Of a stretch of DNA of 64,000 bases, positions 25,824-33,962 are shown in pieces. The notes beneath the pieces are model-generated. The model ran no database searches, was not told the DNA's origin, and was given only the letters and a program-made list of their open reading frames with translations. This DNA is from Bosea sp. 29B. Lineage in GTDB: Bacteria > Pseudomonadota > Alphaproteobacteria > Rhizobiales > Beijerinckiaceae. The stretch is taken from assembly GCF_902506165.1 (NCBI RefSeq), contig NZ_LR733817.1:4927625-4991624 (forward strand), in the 5' to 3' direction. Each line of letters opens with the position of its first letter. Within the stretch, counting starts at the first letter, position 1. Both the position numbers and the translations under genes were made by a program.

Positions 25824-25842
25824 CCTGACAATTGATGTCAGG
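25824..25842. promoter_or_regulatory. Putative WYL-regulator operator CCTGACA-N5-TGTCAGG
   Basis: A perfect inverted repeat with 7-bp arms and a 5-bp AT-rich spacer lies midway between the divergent GST-like and YafY-type genes. It is the only perfect palindrome in this interval. Autoregulation with control of the GST-like gene is the natural reading but is inferred. Confidence 0.55.
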
Positions 25843-25894
25843 GCGAGTAGAGCAGGATGAGCTTACGCCATCTTCCTATCAGCGGAACTATGCC

Positions 25895-26641
25895 ATGCAG
25901 CGTGCTGAACGTTTGCTCGATCTGATTCAGGGGCTGCGCCGCCGGCGTCGCCCCGTCACCGCCGAGACGCTCGCTTCCGAGCTCGATGTCTCGGTCCGCA
26001 CCGTCTATCGCGACATCGCCGCGCTGTTGCGCCAGGGCGTGCCGGTACGCGGTGAGGCCGGCATCGGTTATGTCCTCGACGCCGGCTTCGACCTGCCGCC
26101 GCTGATGTTCTCGCCCGACGAGATCGAGGCGGTGCTGGTCGGCATGCGCTGGCTCTCGGAGCGCGCCGATCCGACGTTGGCGCGCGCCGCCGAGGACGTC
26201 GTCGCTAAGGTCGCGGCGGTGCTGCCGCCGCATTTGCGTCCGATCCTGCTCGACGGCGCGCTGTTCGCGCCGGCCTATTGCAAGGATTCGGCGATCGTCG
26301 ACCAGGTCGACGCCGCGGCGATCCGCGCCGCGATCCGCAATGGCCGCAAGCTCGACATCGCCTATCGCGACGAGGCTGGCGCCGAATCGCGGCGGATGAT
26401 CTGGCCGATCGGCATGACCTTCTTCGACCGGGTCCGCGTCGTCATCGCCTGGTGCGAGCTTAGGCAGGCCTTCCGCCATTTCCGCACCGACCGCATCGCC
26501 GAGCTCACCGCCCGCGAGGAGCGCTATCCCGCCCGCCGCGCCGACCTGTTTCGGCGCTGGCAGAAGGAGGAGCAGGAGGCTGCCGCCCGCCGGGCGATGG
26601 AGCAGCACGGCTTGCAGGGTGAGGCGGTGCCGGTGCAGTAG
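25895..26641 (+). CDS. YafY-type HTH/WYL transcriptional regulator
   Basis: A 248-residue regulator. Residues 1-60 are an HTH_11 winged helix (ERLLDLIQGLRRRRRPVTAE, ELDVSVRTVYRDIAALLRQG), then the wing VRGEAGIGYVLDAGFDLPPL. The C-terminal half is a WYL domain (RKLDIAYRDEAGAESRRMIW, VIAWCELRQAFRHFRTDRI) that would bind a ligand. The start at 25895 places the first helix at the N-terminus; 21 further in-frame codons would run into the palindrome. Divergent from the GST-like gene, which is the probable target. Confidence 0.9.
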   Translation: MQRAERLLDLIQGLRRRRRPVTAETLASELDVSVRTVYRDIAALLRQGVPVRGEAGIGYVLDAGFDLPPLMFSPDEIEAVLVGMRWLSERADPTLARAAEDVVAKVAAVLPPHLRPILLDGALFAPAYCKDSAIVDQVDAAAIRAAIRNGRKLDIAYRDEAGAESRRMIWPIGMTFFDRVRVVIAWCELRQAFRHFRTDRIAELTAREERYPARRADLFRRWQKEEQEAAARRAMEQHGLQGEAVPVQ

Positions 26642-26655
26642 CGACGGGGCGGGTG

Positions 26656-26763
26656 CGTCATGCTCGGGCTTGACCCGAGCATCTCTGGCCGGAGGAGGCT
26701 CCAGTCAGCGCCTTCTCGTCATAAGATTCCCGGGTCTGCGCTTCGCTCCGCCCGAGGATGACG
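26656..26763. repeat. Palindromic intergenic repeat (CGTCATGCTCGGGC type), copy 2
   Basis: The left 30 bp and right 30 bp match the copy at 19008-19085 (CGTCATGCTCGGGCTTGACC ... CCGAGGATGACG). The centre is longer, 108 bp in total. It also lies between convergent genes (WYL regulator and purN). Confidence 0.88.
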
Positions 26764-26774
26764 CATGGGGGAAG

Positions 26775-27395
26775 CTAAGCGCCGACCGCCGTCCCGTCTT
26801 CCAGCCTGGCCGCCCCGGACGCCACCAGCGCCAGCGCCTGCGGGTAGATCCGGTGCTCCTGTTCCAGCACCCGCGCCGACAGGCTGGCCTCGTCGTCGCC
26901 GGGCAGCACGGGCACTCTGGCCTGCAGGATGGTCGGCCCGGCGTCGAGCTCGGGCACGACGAAATGCACGGTGCAGCCATGCTCGGCGACGCCGGCTTCG
27001 AGCGCACGCGCATGGGTGTGGGTGCCGCGGAAGTCGGGCAGCAGCGACGGGTGGATGTTGATCATCCGGCCCTGCCAGCGCGTCACGAACCATGAGGTCA
27101 GCACGCGCATGAAGCCGGCGAGCACAACGAGTTCGATGCCGTGAGCCTGCAGTTCCGCGTCCAGCGCCCGCTCGAAAGCCTCGCGGTCTTTGCCGAAGGG
27201 GCGGTGGTCGACGCTGGCCGTGGCGATGCCGGCTGCGGCCGCCCGCTCCAGCCCGCCAGCATCCGGCAGATTGGCGGCGACCAGCACGATCTCAGCCGGA
27301 AAGTCGGCAGCCGTGGCCGCTTCGATCAGCGCGATCATGTTGGAACCGCGCCCGGAGATCAGGATCGCGGTCCGAACCCGCCTTGCCGTGCTCAC
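26775..27395 (-). CDS. purN: Phosphoribosylglycinamide formyltransferase
   Basis: A 206-residue GART. It formylates GAR with 10-formyl-THF in de novo purine synthesis. Catalytic Asn113, His115 and Asp151 are in [10 protein letters not shown] and PELDAGPTI; the GAR site is [10 protein letters not shown] near residue 11. The start is a GTG overlapping the purM stop (GTGA), so purM and purN are translationally coupled. Confidence 0.96.
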   Translation of the reverse strand: MSTARRVRTAILISGRGSNMIALIEAATAADFPAEIVLVAANLPDAGGLERAAAAGIATASVDHRPFGKDREAFERALDAELQAHGIELVVLAGFMRVLTSWFVTRWQGRMINIHPSLLPDFRGTHTHARALEAGVAEHGCTVHFVVPELDAGPTILQARVPVLPGDDEASLSARVLEQEHRIYPQALALVASGAARLEDGTAVGA

Positions 27396-28462
27396 AGGGC
27401 GAGCTTCCCGCGATAGGTGACAGCCTCCTCGGCGCCGCGCGCCGTGACCTCGCCGAGTCGCACCGGCTTCTCGCCAGCTTCAGCCAGCGCTGCCATGACG
27501 GCATCCGCCTGCGCCGCCTCGGCGACGACGATCATGCCGATGCCGCAATTGAAGGTGCGCAGCATCTCGCGCTCGGCGACGCCGCCGACCTGGGCGAGCC
27601 AGCCGAACACCGGCGGGACGCTGATCGCCGGCAGGTCGATCGCAACGCCGAGATCGTCGGGCAGCACGCGCGGGATGTTGTCGGGGAAGCCGCCGCCGGT
27701 GATGTGGGCGAGCGCCTTGATGCCCGGCGCCGCCTTCAGTGCCTGCAGCAGGCTCTTCACATAGATCCGGGTCGGCTCGAGCAGCGCCTCGGCCACCGTC
27801 TTGTCCGAGGCGAAGGGGGCGGGCGCCTCCCAGGCGAGGCCCGAGAGCGCGACGATGCGGCGGACCAGCGAATAGCCGTTCGAGTGCACGCCGGAGGAGG
27901 GCAGGCCGAGCACGACGTCCCCGGCGATGACATCGGCGCGCGGCAGCAGCGTGCCGCGCTCGGCGGCGCCGACGGCAAAGCCGGCAAGGTCGTAGTCGTT
28001 GCCGGCATACATGCCCGGCATCTCGGCGGTCTCGCCGCCGATCAGGGCGCAGCCGGCCTGGCGGCAGCCCTCGGCGATGCCGCGGACGATCTCGACGCCG
28101 GCCTTCGGGTCGAGCTTGCCGGTGGCGTAATAGTCGAGGAAGAGCAGCGGCTCGGCGCCCTGGACAACGAGGTCGTTGACGCACATGGCGACGAGGTCGA
28201 TGCCGATGGTCGAATGCCGGCCGCTCTCGATCGCGATTTTGACCTTGGTGCCGACGCCGTCATTGGCCGCGACCAGGATCGGGTCGCTGAAGCCGGCGGC
28301 CTTGAGATCGAACAATCCGCCGAAGCCGCCGATCTCCGCGTCGGCGCCGGGCCGGCGCGTCGAGCGCACCAGCGGCTTGATCGCATCGACCATGGCATTG
28401 CCGGCATCGATGTCGACGCCCGCCTGCGCATAGGTCAGCCCGTTGGCGCCCGGTTTGGTCAT
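27392..28462 (-). CDS. purM: Phosphoribosylformylglycinamidine cyclo-ligase
   Basis: A 356-residue AIR synthetase. Visible are [38 protein letters not shown], the [16 protein letters not shown] block (here [20 protein letters not shown] in two parts), [15 protein letters not shown] and [16 protein letters not shown]. It uses ATP to close FGAM to AIR. It is first in the purM-purN unit and divergent from the CDP-alcohol phosphatidyltransferase gene. Confidence 0.97.
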   Translation of the reverse strand: MTKPGANGLTYAQAGVDIDAGNAMVDAIKPLVRSTRRPGADAEIGGFGGLFDLKAAGFSDPILVAANDGVGTKVKIAIESGRHSTIGIDLVAMCVNDLVVQGAEPLLFLDYYATGKLDPKAGVEIVRGIAEGCRQAGCALIGGETAEMPGMYAGNDYDLAGFAVGAAERGTLLPRADVIAGDVVLGLPSSGVHSNGYSLVRRIVALSGLAWEAPAPFASDKTVAEALLEPTRIYVKSLLQALKAAPGIKALAHITGGGFPDNIPRVLPDDLGVAIDLPAISVPPVFGWLAQVGGVAEREMLRTFNCGIGMIVVAEAAQADAVMAALAEAGEKPVRLGEVTARGAEEAVTYRGKLAL

Positions 28463-28493
28463 CGGCTTCGCTCCTTAGAGCCTGTTTTACGGA

Positions 28494-28512
28494 TCAGGTC
28501 GCTTCGACCTGA
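28494..28512. repeat. Short perfect hairpin in the purM upstream region
   Basis: TCAGGTCG-CTT-CGACCTGA is a perfect 8-bp stem 32 nt upstream of purM. It looks like the short palindromes scattered in the genome, but a role in purM regulation cannot be excluded. No PurR-type or PurD riboswitch is recognisable. Confidence 0.5.
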
Positions 28513-28645
28513 CCAGATACTGCTCATGCTGCGCGAGCGAATAGGCAAGGGCAGGGCTGCGGGCAAGCCCTTCTGCGAAAGCGTTTCGCACTTCTCCCGT
28601 CCATGTTCTACCCTGAGCTGCGATTCAGTCGGCAGGTTTCCCGCG

Positions 28646-29176
28646 ATGACGCTTCCGAACCTGATCACCATCGCCCGGCTGATCCTGGTGCCGCTGGTGA
28701 TCGTCATGATCGTCAATGCCCGCTGGGACGAAGCCTTTTTCCTCTTCGTCGCGGCCGGTGTCTCCGATGCGATCGACGGCTTCATCGCCAAGCGCTTCGA
28801 CATGAAGAGCGAGCTCGGCGCCTATCTCGATCCGCTCGCCGACAAGGCGCTGATCGTCTCGATCTACATAACCCTCGCCATCATCGGCATCATCCCGGTC
28901 TGGCTGGTGATCGTCGTCGTCTCGCGCGACCTGATGATCGTCACGGCGGTCATCCTGTCCTGGCTGTTGGAGAAGCCGGTGACGATCGCGCCCATCGTCG
29001 TCAGCAAGCTCAACACCGCCGCCCAATTGGTCTTCGCGGCGCTGGTGCTCGGTTCGAAATCCTTCGAGATCGACGTCGGCGCCATCATGCCTGCGGCGCA
29101 GATCATCGTTGCGGCCTTGACGCTCGCCTCCATGGGCGCCTACCTCGCGCTCTGGCTGCGGCACATGGCCGGCTGA
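28646..29176 (+). CDS. CDP-alcohol phosphatidyltransferase (PgsA-like)
   Basis: A 176-residue integral membrane enzyme. The full CDP-OH-P motif is present: Asp41-x2-Asp44-Gly45-x2-Ala48-x-Arg50 ... Gly58-x3-Asp62-x3-Asp66, in SDAIDGFIAKR and ELGAYLDPLADK. Four or five membrane helices follow. It transfers a phosphatidyl group from CDP-diacylglycerol to a small alcohol; PgsA (glycerol phosphate) is the likely class, but a second paralogue acting on another alcohol is possible. The ATG at 28646 is the conserved start (MTLPNLITIARLILVP). It is followed by the PerM-like gene after 70 nt. Confidence 0.88.
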   Translation: MTLPNLITIARLILVPLVIVMIVNARWDEAFFLFVAAGVSDAIDGFIAKRFDMKSELGAYLDPLADKALIVSIYITLAIIGIIPVWLVIVVVSRDLMIVTAVILSWLLEKPVTIAPIVVSKLNTAAQLVFAALVLGSKSFEIDVGAIMPAAQIIVAALTLASMGAYLALWLRHMAG

Positions 29177-29246
29177 ACCGACAGCTTGGATGATCCCCGG
29201 CGGATCACCATAATCAGGGACCGAGAGGTTCCGTAGAGGCGAGTGC

Positions 29247-30341
29247 ATGAGTCTTCAGCGTCAACTGCTCTTCTGGCTGCTTGCCCTCGCTGTCCTCGTG
29301 CTCGCGCTGATGCTGTTCCGCGATGTGCTGCTGCCCTTCATCGCGGCGCTGGCGCTGGCTTATCTGCTCGATCCGCTGGCCGACCGGCTGGAGCGCTGGG
29401 GCCTCAGCCGGCTCACCGCGACGATCGCGATCCTCTGCCTGTTCCTGCTCGTCTTCGTCGCCGGGCTGGTGCTGCTCGCCCCGCTGCTCAGCCAGCAGCT
29501 CGCCGGGCTGGTGGCGCGCCTGCCGGGCGACGCGGCCAAATTGCAGGCGCTGATCATGGAGCGCGGCGCGCCTCTGATCGAGCGCTTCGGCGGCGCCAAG
29601 CTGGCGCAGGATGCCCAGAGCTCGCTCGGCAACCTCGTCGGCGAGGCGACGAGCTGGGTCGGCAAGCTCCTGGGCTCGCTCTGGTCGGGCGGCACGGCCA
29701 TCATCGGCGTGTTCTCGCTGCTGGTGCTCACCCCCGTCATCGCCTTCTACCTGCTCGCCGACTGGGACCGCATGGTCGCGACGGTCGATAGCTGGCTGCC
29801 GCTCGATCATCGCGACACGATCCGCGGCCTGCTGCACGAGATGGACGTCGCCATCGCTGGCTTCCTGCGCGGTCAGGCGCTGGTCTGCCTGCTGCTCGGG
29901 ACGTTCTACGCGATCGGGCTGTCGCTGGTCGGCGTCAATTTCGGCGCGCTGATCGGCATCATCAGCGGCTTCCTCTCCTTCATCCCCTATGTCGGCTCGC
30001 TGACCGGCCTCGTGCTCTCCGTCGGCGTCGCCACCGTGCAGTTCTGGCCGGACTGGACGATGCCGCTGTTGACGCTCGCCGTCTTCGCCATCGGCCAGTT
30101 CATCGAAGGCAACATCCTGCAGCCCAAGCTCGTCGGCGACTCGATCGGCGTGCATCCGGTCTGGCTGATGTTCGCGCTGCTCGCCTTCGGCTCGCTCTTC
30201 GGCTTCGTCGGCCTGCTGCTCGCCGTGCCGCTGGCGGCGATCATCGGCGTGCTCGCCCGCTTCGTGCTGCGGCAATATCTCGCCAGCCCTTATTATCGCG
30301 GCCACACCGGCCAGGTACCTGTGCCCCGTGCCGAACCCTGA
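29247..30341 (+). CDS. AI-2E/PerM family transporter
   Basis: A 364-residue membrane protein. Two N-terminal helices, a soluble stretch (about 85-145), and five to six further helices match the AI-2E_transport family: ALALAYLLDPLADRLERWG near the start, LTPVIAFYLLADWDRM, ALIGIISGFLSFIPYVGS and FIEGNILQPKLVGDSIGVHP. Family members include the autoinducer-2 exporter TqsA and Na+(Li+)/H+ antiporters; PerM of this neighbourhood has no assigned substrate. It overlaps hdaA by 14 nt. Confidence 0.88.
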   Translation: MSLQRQLLFWLLALAVLVLALMLFRDVLLPFIAALALAYLLDPLADRLERWGLSRLTATIAILCLFLLVFVAGLVLLAPLLSQQLAGLVARLPGDAAKLQALIMERGAPLIERFGGAKLAQDAQSSLGNLVGEATSWVGKLLGSLWSGGTAIIGVFSLLVLTPVIAFYLLADWDRMVATVDSWLPLDHRDTIRGLLHEMDVAIAGFLRGQALVCLLLGTFYAIGLSLVGVNFGALIGIISGFLSFIPYVGSLTGLVLSVGVATVQFWPDWTMPLLTLAVFAIGQFIEGNILQPKLVGDSIGVHPVWLMFALLAFGSLFGFVGLLLAVPLAAIIGVLARFVLRQYLASPYYRGHTGQVPVPRAEP

Positions 30342-31026
30342 GCCGCCGGTGAAGCCGCGCCAGCTCGCCTTCGACCTGCCGGTCGACAGCCGCCACGGCG
30401 TCGAGGATTTCCTCGTCGGCCCCTCGAATGAGCAGGCCTATGGACTGATCGAGAGCTGGCCGGGCTGGCCGGCCTCCTGGCTGCGTCTGGTCGGCCCGGA
30501 AGGGGCGGGCAAGACGCATCTCGCCGCGATCTGGGCGGCGCGTGCCCATGCCTGGACGCTGTCCGCCGCCGAGCTCGACGAGGCCAAGGTGCCGCATCTG
30601 GCTTCAGGTGGCGCGCTGGTGATCGAGGATTGCGACCGCGCTCCGCTCGACGAGCCGGCGCTGTTCCATCTGCTCAACGCCACCAAGGCGCGCGGCGCCT
30701 CCGTGCTGCTGACGGCACGGACGGAGCCGGGGCAATGGGGCCTGAAGGTGCCGGACCTGCTCTCGCGCCTGCGCCTGGCGCCGCAGGCCGAGATCGCGCC
30801 GCCGGACGATGCACTGCTGCGCGCGCTTTTGGTCAAGCTCTTCGTCGACCGCCAACTTATCGTCGACACCGGCACGATCGAAGCGCTGGCGCTGCGGATG
30901 GAGCGCTCCTTCGCCGCGGCGCGCGATCTTGTCGACGCACTCGACAGGCTTTCGCTCGAGCGTGGCCGGCGCGTCACCCGCGCCATGGCCACCGAGGTGG
31001 TCGCCTCGCTTTTCCCGGACGAGTGA
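30328..31026 (+). CDS. hdaA: DnaA-like regulatory ATPase HdaA
   Basis: A 232-residue protein made of the DnaA AAA+ core without the DNA-binding domain. It has a clamp-binding N-terminus (RQLAFDLPV, a QLAFD-type beta-clamp motif), a Walker A GPEGAGKTH near residue 57, a Walker B ALVIEDCDR near 95, and a C-terminal helical lid. In Caulobacter, HdaA with the DnaN clamp stimulates DnaA-ATP hydrolysis and prevents over-initiation. A GTG start overlaps the permease gene by 14 nt, so the two are coupled. Confidence 0.9.
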   Translation: MPNPEPPVKPRQLAFDLPVDSRHGVEDFLVGPSNEQAYGLIESWPGWPASWLRLVGPEGAGKTHLAAIWAARAHAWTLSAAELDEAKVPHLASGGALVIEDCDRAPLDEPALFHLLNATKARGASVLLTARTEPGQWGLKVPDLLSRLRLAPQAEIAPPDDALLRALLVKLFVDRQLIVDTGTIEALALRMERSFAAARDLVDALDRLSLERGRRVTRAMATEVVASLFPDE

Positions 31027-31030
31027 GGCT

Positions 31031-32293
31031 TTAGGCCTTCGCCGTATTCGCCGTGCCGGTCAGGCGGGCATGGATCGTCTCGATCAGCAGGTCGTGCGCC
31101 CGCGCCGCGATCGCGTCGAGCGACGGCGTCTTGACGAACATGGCGGCTGCCTTCTCGGTCAATTCCTCGCGGCTCGGCAGGGTCGGCATGTGCCATTGCG
31201 CAATCGCGTCCTGCGCCTGCGCCTGCATCGCATGCAGTTGCTCGCTGGCCCGCGCCTGGAGGGCGGCGAGCGCTTCGCGGAACTCCGGCAGCGTCAGCGT
31301 CGGCAGGTGCAGCTCGGGCAGGCCGGGCACGTTGGCATAGGCGTCGCGCACGGATTGGACGATGCGCTCCACCGGGACGGAGGCGGCGAGCCGCTCGGCC
31401 GAGCGCTCGATCACGCGCGGCGGCAGCGCCTGCGAGCGCTCGACCACGGCCTGCGGCGGCGCCTTCAGATCCCAGGTCAGGCGCAGCTTCGACAGGCCGA
31501 GGATCAGGTAATAGGTCGGATCCCACTGCCACCAGCGAAAACCCTGGCGGACGCTGTACTGATAGGCGTGGTGATTGTTGTGCCAGCCTTCGCCCATGGT
31601 GATGATCGCCAACCACCAGTTGTTCCGGCTCTCGTCGCCGGTGACATAGTCCTTGTCGCCATGCACATGCGCCAGCGAGTTGATGCAGAAGGTGCCGTGG
31701 TAGACCGCGACCGTCGACCAGAAGAAGCCGACGAACAGCCCGCTCCAGCCATCGATGGCAAAGCAGATCAGCGCCAGCGCGAAGGCCGGCAGCAATTCGA
31801 ACCGGTGCAGGAAGGCGAGCTCGGGAAAGCGCGTCAGGTCGGTGACGGTGGAGGTGTCGCAGCGATCATGGCCGTTGCTGAAGATCCAGCCGACATGGGA
31901 GTAGAAGAACGAGGTCAGCACCGGCGAGTGCACGTCGTGCTCTGTGTCGGAGAAGCGGTGGTGGTGCCGGTGCTTCGAGGCCCACCAGATCACGCTCTTC
32001 TGCGCCGTCGACTGGGCGAAGAGGGCGAGCACGAACTGGCCGGCCCGGCTGGTCTTGTAGGTCCGGTGCGAGAAGTAGCGGTGGTAGCCGCCGGTCACCG
32101 CGAACATGCGCAGCCAGTAGAGACCGAAGGCGAGCCAGAGCGAGGTCGCGCTGACGCCGCTCCAGAGCGCACCAAAGCAGGCCAGATGCGCCAGCACGAA
32201 GGGAATGGCCGAGGGGTAGACGATGTCGCCGTGGTCGTCGGCTTGCTGGTTCTGCTCTGACAAGTTCGCTCTCTGGACTACGTTTGAAGGCAT
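31031..32293 (-). CDS. Acyl-CoA/fatty acid desaturase
   Basis: The 420-residue protein has the three His boxes of membrane desaturases: HRYFSH (71-76), HRHHH (108-112) and HNNHH (238-242), with hydrophobic segments between. The family introduces a delta-9-type double bond using O2 and di-iron. The C-terminal 140 residues (helical, Gln/Ala/Glu rich) are an extension not needed for catalysis. The ATG at 32293 lacks a clear ribosome site; a TTG 11 codons later is an alternative. It lies 52 nt after the ferric-reductase-like gene on the same strand and is probably controlled from the TetR operators. Confidence 0.9.
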   Translation of the reverse strand: MPSNVVQRANLSEQNQQADDHGDIVYPSAIPFVLAHLACFGALWSGVSATSLWLAFGLYWLRMFAVTGGYHRYFSHRTYKTSRAGQFVLALFAQSTAQKSVIWWASKHRHHHRFSDTEHDVHSPVLTSFFYSHVGWIFSNGHDRCDTSTVTDLTRFPELAFLHRFELLPAFALALICFAIDGWSGLFVGFFWSTVAVYHGTFCINSLAHVHGDKDYVTGDESRNNWWLAIITMGEGWHNNHHAYQYSVRQGFRWWQWDPTYYLILGLSKLRLTWDLKAPPQAVVERSQALPPRVIERSAERLAASVPVERIVQSVRDAYANVPGLPELHLPTLTLPEFREALAALQARASEQLHAMQAQAQDAIAQWHMPTLPSREELTEKAAAMFVKTPSLDAIAARAHDLLIETIHARLTGTANTAKA

Positions 32294-32345
32294 GCGGGAT
32301 TCACATGCCGACCAAACAGCAGGGGCGTAACGGGTGCAAGCGCCG

Positions 32346-32975
32346 TCAGCGTCGCAGCACAGGAAATGGCGGGAAATTGACGACCATGCGCAGCGCGGCG
32401 GCGCTGAGTAGCGCAGCGATGAACGGCCAGTACGCCATGTCGAGCTGGGCGCGCTTGCCGAAGGTGACCATGAAGCTCAGCCAGATGTACCAGGCGCCGA
32501 ACAGGTGCAGGCGGCGCCAGGCGACGGCGCCGATCCATGCGGCCGTCCGATCGAAGGAGGTCGCCGCCATCGCCACGATCACGAGATAGGCGCTGCCGCC
32601 GGCGACCAGCATGCTCGACCCGCCCAGCTCCGCGAACAGCTTCGGATCGGTGACGGCAAGCGCGACGATAGCGATGGCGTGCAGCAGATGCGAGACGGCG
32701 AAGCTGAGGCCGAGCTGTCGCCGGTTGCGCAGCTGCCAGCGCGTCCACGGATTGGGGCAGATGCGGAACAGCGCAGAGGCGGTGAAGGCAAGCAGGAAGA
32801 GGACGAGCGAGGTCCGCGCTGTCAGCCGAATGGCCATGCGAATGCCCTCGCTGCTGCCAGCGGAAACAAACGCGGCAAGGGCTGCGATGGTCAGGATTGC
32901 AGTGAGCGCGCCCAATAGCGGCCAGCCTTCCAGGCCAATCGGAAGTGCCGGGCTGCGTTTTGGTTCGTTCGACAT
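32346..32975 (-). CDS. Ferric-reductase-like transmembrane protein
   Basis: A 209-residue protein with about six membrane helices. His96 and His99 in SFAVSHLLHA and His157 in AWRRLHLFGAWYI are placed like heme ligands of the ferric reductase/MsrQ fold, and RRQLGLSFAVSH matches the family. It has no FAD/NAD domain, so it would need a redox partner, perhaps the desaturase next to it. Electron supply to the desaturase is my inference. The ATG at 32975 is favoured; an earlier ATG at 32999 lies inside the operator palindrome. Confidence 0.8.
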   Translation of the reverse strand: MSNEPKRSPALPIGLEGWPLLGALTAILTIAALAAFVSAGSSEGIRMAIRLTARTSLVLFLLAFTASALFRICPNPWTRWQLRNRRQLGLSFAVSHLLHAIAIVALAVTDPKLFAELGGSSMLVAGGSAYLVIVAMAATSFDRTAAWIGAVAWRRLHLFGAWYIWLSFMVTFGKRAQLDMAYWPFIAALLSAAALRMVVNFPPFPVLRR

Positions 32976-32997
32976 TGTCGCTACCCGCTTGAGTGCC

Positions 32998-33028
32998 ATT
33001 AGAATGTAATCAATGATTACATTCTAAT
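32998..33028. promoter_or_regulatory. TetR operator site 1, 31-bp palindrome
   Basis: ATTAGAATGTAATCA and TGATTACATTCTAAT flank a single central base, a perfect 15-bp-arm palindrome. Its core ATGTAATC-N3-GATTACAT (33004-33022) recurs at 33046-33064. It is 23 nt before the ferric-reductase-like ATG, so binding would block that promoter. Confidence 0.85.
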
Positions 33029-33045
33029 GGAGGGATGGCAATGGA

Positions 33046-33064
33046 ATGTAATCGGCGATTACAT
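33046..33064. promoter_or_regulatory. TetR operator site 2, ATGTAATC-N3-GATTACAT
   Basis: A second core site with identical 8-bp arms lies 42 bp (about four helical turns) from site 1, centre to centre, and 73 nt before the tetR ATG. Same-face spacing allows cooperative binding, with autoregulation of the divergent tetR gene. Confidence 0.8.
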
Positions 33065-33136
33065 GATCGTGATGGCCCGGTATGGCGGCTTAAGCTCGGC
33101 TGCTGTTGGCCGGGGAACTCGGCTAGGCTCGCTGCG

Positions 33137-33817
33137 ATGAGCACGACGAAAGCGAATCGGACGGGACCGAGCGGGAACGCAGCGAGCGCCTCGTCCTATC
33201 ATCACGGCAATCTGCGCGAGGCGCTGATCGCGGAAGGGCTGGCGCTGGCTGCCGAAGGCGGGCTCGATGCGGTCAGCATTCGCGAGGTCGCGCGCCGCGT
33301 CGGCGTCTCGCCGGCGGCGCCCTTCCGGCATTTCCCCGACAAAGTGGCGTTGATGACGGCGGTGGCCGAGGAGGCGATGGCGCGCTTCCGGGTCGAGATC
33401 GCCGCCGCGCTGGCTCGCGAGACCAGCGATGACCCGATCCGGCGCATCCGCGCCATCGGCAAGGCCTTCCTCGACTGGGCGAGGCGCAATCCGACGCATT
33501 TCGAGATCATCTCTTCGCGCCGGGCGATCGATTTCGCCGGCTCGGCCTCGCTGGGCGCAGACAATGCCCAGATCCAGGCGCAAATGGTCAGCCTGCTCGA
33601 GGAGGCGGGCCGGCGCGGGCTCCTGCGCGTCGGCGATCCGCAACTGATCCAGATCACCGGGCGGGCGCTGGTCTACGGCCTGGCGCGCATGCTGATCGAC
33701 GGGCAGTTCCCGAGTTGGGGTATCGCGGAGAACGAAGCCGAGAACGTGATGGAACGCTCGCTCGATCTTTTCCTCGCCGGCTTGCTGAAACATCCGGTGA
33801 GCGAAGAGCGTTCATGA
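33137..33817 (+). CDS. TetR/AcrR family regulator (WHG-type C-terminal domain)
   Basis: A 226-residue TetR protein. The HTH is [41 protein letters not shown] with the usual F-x-x-K end, and a basic N-terminal arm ([11 protein letters not shown]) as in WHG-domain regulators. The C-terminal ligand domain contains [13 protein letters not shown], close to the WHG pattern. The ATG at 33137 was chosen because the longer frame starting at 33035 would read through operator 2. It is divergent from the membrane protein/desaturase pair and very likely represses both and itself. It ends 145 nt before ppk. Confidence 0.9.
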   Translation: MSTTKANRTGPSGNAASASSYHHGNLREALIAEGLALAAEGGLDAVSIREVARRVGVSPAAPFRHFPDKVALMTAVAEEAMARFRVEIAAALARETSDDPIRRIRAIGKAFLDWARRNPTHFEIISSRRAIDFAGSASLGADNAQIQAQMVSLLEEAGRRGLLRVGDPQLIQITGRALVYGLARMLIDGQFPSWGIAENEAENVMERSLDLFLAGLLKHPVSEERS

Positions 33818-33962
33818 CGTTTGCGTCTCGCCTGTCATCGAACCGTCACGCTACGATGGCTTCAAGGCGAGGGCGGCCGCTTCGGCTGCAAGCAAACCGA
33901 CACATAGCACAGCTACAGGACCGGCAGTGGCACGAGCGGCGTCGACAGCGAGAGCAAAGCGC

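Noticed and set aside
27383..28640. A plus-strand frame running through purM and purN into the phosphatidyltransferase gene
   Set aside because: The first 420 codons are antisense to purM/purN. Only the last 177 codons, from ATG 28646, are a real gene.
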